Assembly: GCA_020465985.1 (NCBI GenBank)
Contig: JAANYP010004771.1
Location: forward strand, 2,091,932 to 2,155,931
Direction: 5' to 3'
Origin: Centrapalus pauciflorus
Lineage: Eukaryota; Streptophyta; Magnoliopsida; Asterales; Asteraceae
Length of the DNA stretch: 64,000 nucleotides
Below, piece by piece: positions 58,425-64,000 of this stretch. A program made the translations under genes and the position numbers. Each line of letters begins with the position of its first letter. Position 1 is the stretch's first letter. The notes beneath the pieces are model-generated. The model did no database searches and was not told where the DNA came from. It worked only from the letters and a program-made list of their open reading frames with translations.

Positions 58425-61400
58425 TCAAATGTTTTCATGTTGCATGTTGTTGTAGTATCCATTCCTTTTGTAGCATTTGATAACTTGATATTAATTGCAG
58501 TTACCTTCGAACTATTTTTGCAATTCATCATTTTATTAGTCATTATATATGATGATCATTTGTCGATTAAAATTGATCTTTAATAGTGGCATGTCTATGA
58601 TCTCGGCAGTTTCCTGTTGTATGTTTCAAGAGATCTATTCCTATTCAAAGATTGAGAAATTATTCTGTGATTAGTTAATTTCTTAAATGCATATTCTGCA
58701 TAGTCCAATTTATGGGTACTTAAAATTGTATTTTGATACTAATGACTTTGTCACACACTCAATAAGGCACACGTTGTTTGCATAAGGTCATTTTATCAAA
58801 GTTCACTGGGTTTTTCACTTCACACATTCACGTTCAACGATTTAGGTTGGATGATCTTAATAGTTTGAATGGTACAGTTTTCTTAGGTAATTAATAAGAT
58901 AAGAGAAGAATCATTATTGTATATAGTGTTCTTTTTGTTTTTGTACATGTTAATCAACCACCATATTAACCATTTAATTAGAGCGAACTATCTTCTGCAG
59001 GAAGGACTTGAACAGCCTACATCCTCATCAAATCGAATTTCTCGCCCTGCAAGCCAGAATGCAATTAGTGACGTTATAAGTATGAGGGGCATCTCTAATT
59101 CTCATTCATCAGGTTTATGTAACAAAAAAGAAACATCTGCGGTCTTACATGGTGCAGCCTCACCTGCAGATCGATCCAGATTCCAGAACGTCAATTCAGC
59201 AGTTCCACATTCTTTTGCACCTGCTGTGGGTTCGTCTCTCTCAAGGAGTAGAACGCCTGAGCCTCAACTGGTCAGGAGAGCCCCTAGTCCTGGCATTCCT
59301 CCTGTGAGTGGCATGGTCCGGCCTGCTGACAAGCAAAACATTGTAGGAAGACCTACACTAAATGACCTTCGCATGTCTGATCTTACCGATGTTGCATCTT
59401 CCTTATCTAGCTTGAATCTGTCGAAAAACCGCCTGCCTGATGGAGATAATCATTCACATTCTAATTACCTTGTTGACTCTATAAATGATCAGAGGCTAAG
59501 TTTTCAGCATAGGCTTGCTGATAACTCTAGAAAAGATAATCTTGGAATCAATGCCAAATATGTTGATTTTCCTAGGGAAAATGGGAACATAGCTGACCTC
59601 AATATTCGAAAGTCAGGCATTGATGGAACGGTGAACTTCCACAGGAGGGCCGCTTCTTCTGCTGATCTAAATTCTAGTCGGAACATATATGAATTTGCAA
59701 AATTAGATGGTTCCAACATATGTAATCAAGTTGATAGTTTTTCTGCGATGGATTTGTCTGGTCGTTTGCCTACTAGATATCCTGCTTCAAATAATAACCT
59801 TGCTTCAGGTAAATGGTATAATCTTTTTGCTTTTCAAAATACACACACACTTATGTCGTAGTGCACATGGAGTCATGGAGATCTGATCTATTTATTATAT
59901 AAAAAATGGATTAACTCACTTTCTTAAGAACTCGATCCATAGTTCTTGTGAATAATATTATTATAGAAACACTTTGGTTTTTCAAGAATGACCTACTTTT
60001 GACGTGTTGTGGGACTTTAAGTTATAAATGCACAAAGAGAACATTTCACTAGGCAATTATTTCCAAAATAGGTAGGTTGTATTTAAAATGCGACCATTCA
60101 ACACAACATGTTTGTCACACTTTTTATATTTCCTCTTAATTCGTATTTTCAGCTTCAACTTCAAACACTGCTGGAAAGGGGCAATTTCTGAGACAATGTA
60201 ACTACCAGCAAGCGTCTTGCCTTCATTCACCAGCCATTGATTCTCGGCATGGTCAATACATGCTGAAGTCTTCTGACTATGCACCCCTTGCCACTGCTGG
60301 ACCAGGCAATCAACCTCAAGGAAATAATAATTATGTTGTTCCATGTGGCCATGAAGATATGCAAGCACTTCACAAAGTGTATCTCGAGGCACTGCTTGCT
60401 CAAAGGAACCAACAGTACAGTTCACCACTTTTTGGTAGATCTGGCAGCTTAAATCATCTATATGGGAATCCCACATTTGGTCATGGCATGCCATATCAGG
60501 GAAATGTAGTCGAAAACTCTGCACTTCCTTCTGTTGGCTCTAGACTGTTGTCACACCAAGAACGGACCATGCAGTTCACTCCTGCTTTCAGAAATCCAGT
60601 GAGTGGAGTTACTGGATCTTGGAATATGGAAGCTGAAATTAGCTTAGATCGAAGATATGTTTCATCATTGTTAGATGAGCTCAAGAACAATAAAAGCAAG
60701 TCTTTTGAACTCTCTGATGTTGTTGATCATGTCATTGAGTTTAGGTATGCCAAAGTGTCCTTTATTCTTTTTGGTCTTTTCATACAGATCCATCATTGTC
60801 TATGTTCTTTCTCTGCATTATATGTTGTAGCACGGATCAGTATGGAAGCCGATTTATTCAGCAGAAGCTTGAAATTGCTACCATTGAAGAAAAAAATATA
60901 ATATTCCCTGAGATTATTCCTCATGCTCGTAGTTTGATGACTGATGTATTTGGGAATTATGTCATACAGAAGGTATGTTATCCATCCTTTTCGTCTCTAC
61001 CCTGCTTTTGCAGTTATTCTGTATTTGAGAAATATACATTAATCTACAGTTTTTTGAGCATGGCACTGAAAGTCAAAGAAAGGAATTAGCTGGTCAGCTT
61101 ATTGGTCATGTTTTGCCTCTTAGCCTTCAAATGTATGGTTGCAGAGTGATTCAGAAGGTGATTATATAAATTCAGAACTTGAAACTGCTCTAAAAATTAC
61201 TTCATTCTTTTTTTCCCTGTTTCATTGAAAATGTCATAGAAAGTACATACAATTTGGTGAAGATCCTATCCCAACAAATAACTTTTGTAGTAGTTGTGAT
61301 AAAGGTTGAATAAATCGATTCACACAGGCTGAATTCTTTTTTGGAAATTTTAAATAATTTGTACAAGCATAAATTCTACTCAGGCATTGGAGGTCATTGC

Positions 61401-62884
61401 TGTTGATCAGCAGACCCAAATGGTTGCCGAGCTTGATGGTTCAGTCATGAAATGTGTTCGTGATCAGAATGGTAATCACGTTATCCAGAAATGTATTGAA
61501 TGTGTGCCTCAAGATCGGATCCAATTTATAGTTTCATCTTTCTTTGGGCAAGTTATTTCTCTTTCATCGCATCCTTATGGCTGTCGAGTCATACAGGTAA
61601 AAACTTTGATATCTATTTCCTCTTCTGCTTATCTAGGAGAAGTCTTTACTAAAATGTTAATTGTATCTGATATTGACAGAGGGTTTTGGAGCACTGTGAT
61701 GATCCAAATACACAAGTTGTAATGGAGGAAATCATGAACTCGGTTTGTACTCTGGCACAAGACCAATATGGAAATTATGTCATTCAGGTTCTCTCCCTTC
61801 TTATATGTGGTTCGGTTATGCTTTGCCAAACTAAATGCAACTTAGATAAATGGAATTTCTGAATTTCATATATCTCCATAACATGCCAAAATAGTGTATT
61901 TGACATACTAAAATCAATATTATCAATATCTTCAATGATTAATTAACAGTAAGTGGCAACTTTGGATTTAGATTTTGCTAAAATGAAAAATTTGAGGTTG
62001 AATAAATTGATATTAATTACGATAGACATCTAAAGTCAAAAGCTTGAGATAAAAATATCCTTTAAGTAATTGTGATTGATGACTATCTGACTACTTTGGA
62101 AAACTTATGCAAGAAACAACAGTTCCATTTCATGCATCTTCTGACCTCTTGGATAATGAAATATATAATTAAGACGGGCATTTATTTTGACGTTATTGCT
62201 CGCCTAGCATGTACTGCAACATGGTAAACCACACGAGCGATCAGCTGTTATCAGCAAGCTTGCAGGACAAATAGTAAAGATGAGTCAGCAGAAGTTTGCT
62301 TCTAATGTTGTTGAGAAATGCTTGACTTACGGCAGCCCAGAAGAACGCCAACTTCTTGTGAACGAGATGCTTGGTTCCACCGATGAAAATGAGCCGTTAC
62401 AGGTTGGCAATTCCCTCTTCTAGTTCTATGAAAGTTAGATCTTCTGGTTAAACTTTTTTTTTTTTTTGGTGAAATTCACAAACTGTGAAGGAAAATAGAG
62501 ATAATGTCAACGATCAATTGACTATATGAGCACAATATGAATCAATACTTAAATGTAATTGTTCTAATGTGAAAAACTCAGGCAATGATGAAAGACCCTT
62601 TTGGGAATTACGTCGTGCAGAAGGTTCTGGAAACCTGCAATGACCAGAGCCGCGAACTTATTCTTTCACGCATAAAGGTCCACTTGGCTGCTCTGAAACG
62701 ATACACATTTGGTAAACACATTGTCTCTCGTGTGGAAAAGCTCATCACTTCAGGAGGTAAGAAACATGTTTGTAAACAATTTTAGTTCACAGTTTCTTGA
62801 ATTTAGGATTTCTTCTCATGAAACTTTTTGTTACTAATATTTGCAGAAAGGCACATTGCATCATCAGCTTCTTCTAGTTCTTGA
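57711..62884 (+). CDS. Pumilio RNA-binding protein, APUM1-6 clade
   Basis: Ten coding exons encode 792 aa: 57711-58376, 59001-59808, 60153-60744, 60831-60972, 61050-61157, 61384-61596, 61680-61787, 62208-62402, 62582-62756 and 62847-62884. The disordered N-terminal 440 aa contain the conserved RSGSAPPTVEGSLSAVG and EDIRSHPMYSAYYYAHGNFN blocks. The C-terminal PUM-HD (about residues 450-785) has eight PUF repeats with recognition triads SR-Q (DQYGSRFIQQ), NY-Q (VFGNYVIQK), CR-Q (MYGCRVIQK), NH-Q (QNGNHVIQK), CR-Q (PYGCRVIQR), NY-Q (QYGNYVIQH), SN-E (KFASNVVEK) and NY-Q (PFGNYVVQK), the canonical order for UGUANAUA. Such proteins bind 3' UTRs and promote deadenylation or translational repression in the cytoplasm. 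The N-terminus is shorter than in APUM1-3, so an upstream start in a leader exon cannot be excluded. Confidence 0.95.
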
Positions 62885-62994
62885 GACATCCTGATCTCGA
62901 TCAAATGCTAATAAGGACAGACACAGGAATGCCTGAGTTTTGTGGGAAAGCTTCTAGATTTTTTCAGCTGTCGCTGATTTAACATGATATTAGA

Positions 62995-63000
62995 AATAAA
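62995..63000 (+). terminator. Possible polyadenylation signal of the Pumilio gene
   Basis: AATAAA 111 nt after the stop codon. Plant poly(A) choice is flexible, so the 3' UTR could run further. Confidence 0.35.
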
Positions 63001-63206
63001 GATTGCTAGTCTGATCTCTATGTGAATACGAGCTTCGAAATTTGTGACCAAAATGCTAAGACAAGCTAGGGACATAGATGGGGTGTTCATTTTGATAGTA
63101 TACATATGGTTTTTTATATCTTGTAAAGAGAGGAGTGTAAATGATCGATGATTGCTGTCAGTAGAGAAGTTAACCAGGAAACATGGTATGAGGCTATGTA
63201 TTTGTA

Positions 63207-63214
63207 TGTAAATA
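63207..63214 (+). promoter_or_regulatory. Candidate Pumilio response element downstream of the Pumilio gene
   Basis: TGTAAATA fits UGUANAUA exactly, 323 nt after the stop. A near match, TGTAAATG, lies at 63136. It is functional only if the 3' UTR extends past the AATAAA at 62995. Confidence 0.4.
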
Positions 63215-63870
63215 TGCTCGATTTTGATTCTAAAGAGATCGTTTTTATGGTGAATTTTTGGTTTGCGTATGATGGTTCTAGGTGGTAGCGGTATACTTTA
63301 TGCTTGTTTGACTGTTTGATTTTTACGTTCTCGTAATGTGAATGATTGATGCGGTAGAAAAGTTGCAAATTTTTGCACTATATATCCTGCACAACATTTA
63401 GTTACCAATGGTTACAGTCAAATTTACATGCACATTAATTAAACCTGACAATTTGGTACACGACACAACTGACATTCGTGAATTTAAATCTAACAATGGG
63501 GTTGGATTACGTATTAAGTAAAGCAATTATTCATGCTTAAGCGTGAAACTAAATAAATTAAAATCTCAAGCTCAAATACAACAATTTCTACCCTTTCCTA
63601 GTGACGAGTCTGAAATCGAATGTTTTAAGCCCACTTTGATTTTGGGCTAATCAATATTAGACTCGGCCCAAATGGATGCAGCTTGATTGATATAAGTTGA
63701 AAATGACAGACATGCAAAATCATCGATTGTAATGACATTCCAGTATTTCAGTCAATGCTACCAATTAAAGAGAACTCTAGTTACATTATGGTTATCATAA
63801 AAAAGTTGGTTACCTTAATATGGATATAATTTTATTTCCATCTACTATAAACTATAAATCCACAAAATGC

Positions 63871-64000
63871 TTAGTTGATCAATCCATCACCTGCATCTTT
63901 TTCATCCTCCTTTGCAGCCATTGCTTGTTCCATTGCTCTTACTTTGGCCTCTTCATTCTCCTTCACTTTCACATCGAAAAACCTAATGAGACCACTAAGA
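63871..64000 (-). CDS. C-terminal end of an unidentified protein (partial)
   Basis: A minus-strand frame enters from the right edge and ends at TAA (63873-63871). It reads LSGLIRFFDVKVKENEEAKV, then a charged stretch RAMEQAMAAKEDEKDAGDG and LIN. The helix-prone, Lys/Glu/Ala-rich tail and clean stop look like a genuine C-terminus, but I do not recognise the family. Its gene is convergent with the Pumilio gene. The exon start lies outside the window. Confidence 0.55.
   Translation of the reverse strand, partial: LSGLIRFFDVKVKENEEAKVRAMEQAMAAKEDEKDAGDGLIN

Overview
The window is nuclear DNA from a flowering plant, most likely a eudicot (an asterid is plausible but not provable here). The evidence is strong AT bias, small exons split by GT-AG introns, plant-specific gene families (PUB ubiquitin ligase, AVT1 vacuolar amino acid transporter, APUM Pumilio), and a dense layer of plant DNA transposons, Helitrons, LINE scraps and very long (TA)n microsatellites. 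No bacterial operon, CRISPR array, rRNA or tRNA gene was seen.

Layout. 1-2.4 kb: the 5' three exons of a minus-strand PUB13/14-like U-box E3 ligase; its next intron holds a probable solo LTR, itself carrying a Harbinger MITE, and the rest of the gene lies beyond the left edge. 2.7-44.7 kb: about 42 kb without an intact gene, built of transposon remains. These include a dead Harbinger nuclease, a 5'-truncated LINE with a 20-bp target duplication, hAT and Harbinger MITEs, fold-back elements with 9-bp target duplications, a 5.7-kb CACTA element without transposase, short Helitrons ending in a hairpin plus CTAG, and an unusual set of inverted-repeat elements bordered by long (TA)n tracts (7.3-8.35, 10.07-12.68, 23.2-24.2 and 29.4-31.8 kb).

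44.8-51.2 kb: a complete AVT1-type vacuolar amino acid transporter (12 coding exons, 550 aa) with three non-routine splicing features: a GC-AG intron, a 24-nt micro-exon, and a U12-type AT-AC intron after a 20-nt exon. 54.3-56.2 kb: a PIF/Harbinger element with an uninterrupted 444-aa DDE nuclease ORF but no Myb-like partner ORF. 57.3-63.2 kb: a complete Pumilio RNA-binding protein gene (10 coding exons, 792 aa) with eight canonical PUF repeats. 63.87-64.0 kb: the last exon of an unidentified minus-strand gene.

The three host genes have unrelated roles (protein ubiquitination, vacuolar amino acid exchange, mRNA 3'-UTR regulation); nothing suggests they work together. The most unusual material is the (TA)n-bordered element group. 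Its members carry inverted termini, and several carry arrays of the palindrome TGATGCATCA at about 20-21 bp spacing. In one case the flanking compound microsatellite is mirrored ((TA)n(GA)n on the left, (CT)n(TA)n on the right), which suggests that the microsatellite is part of the element rather than only its landing site.
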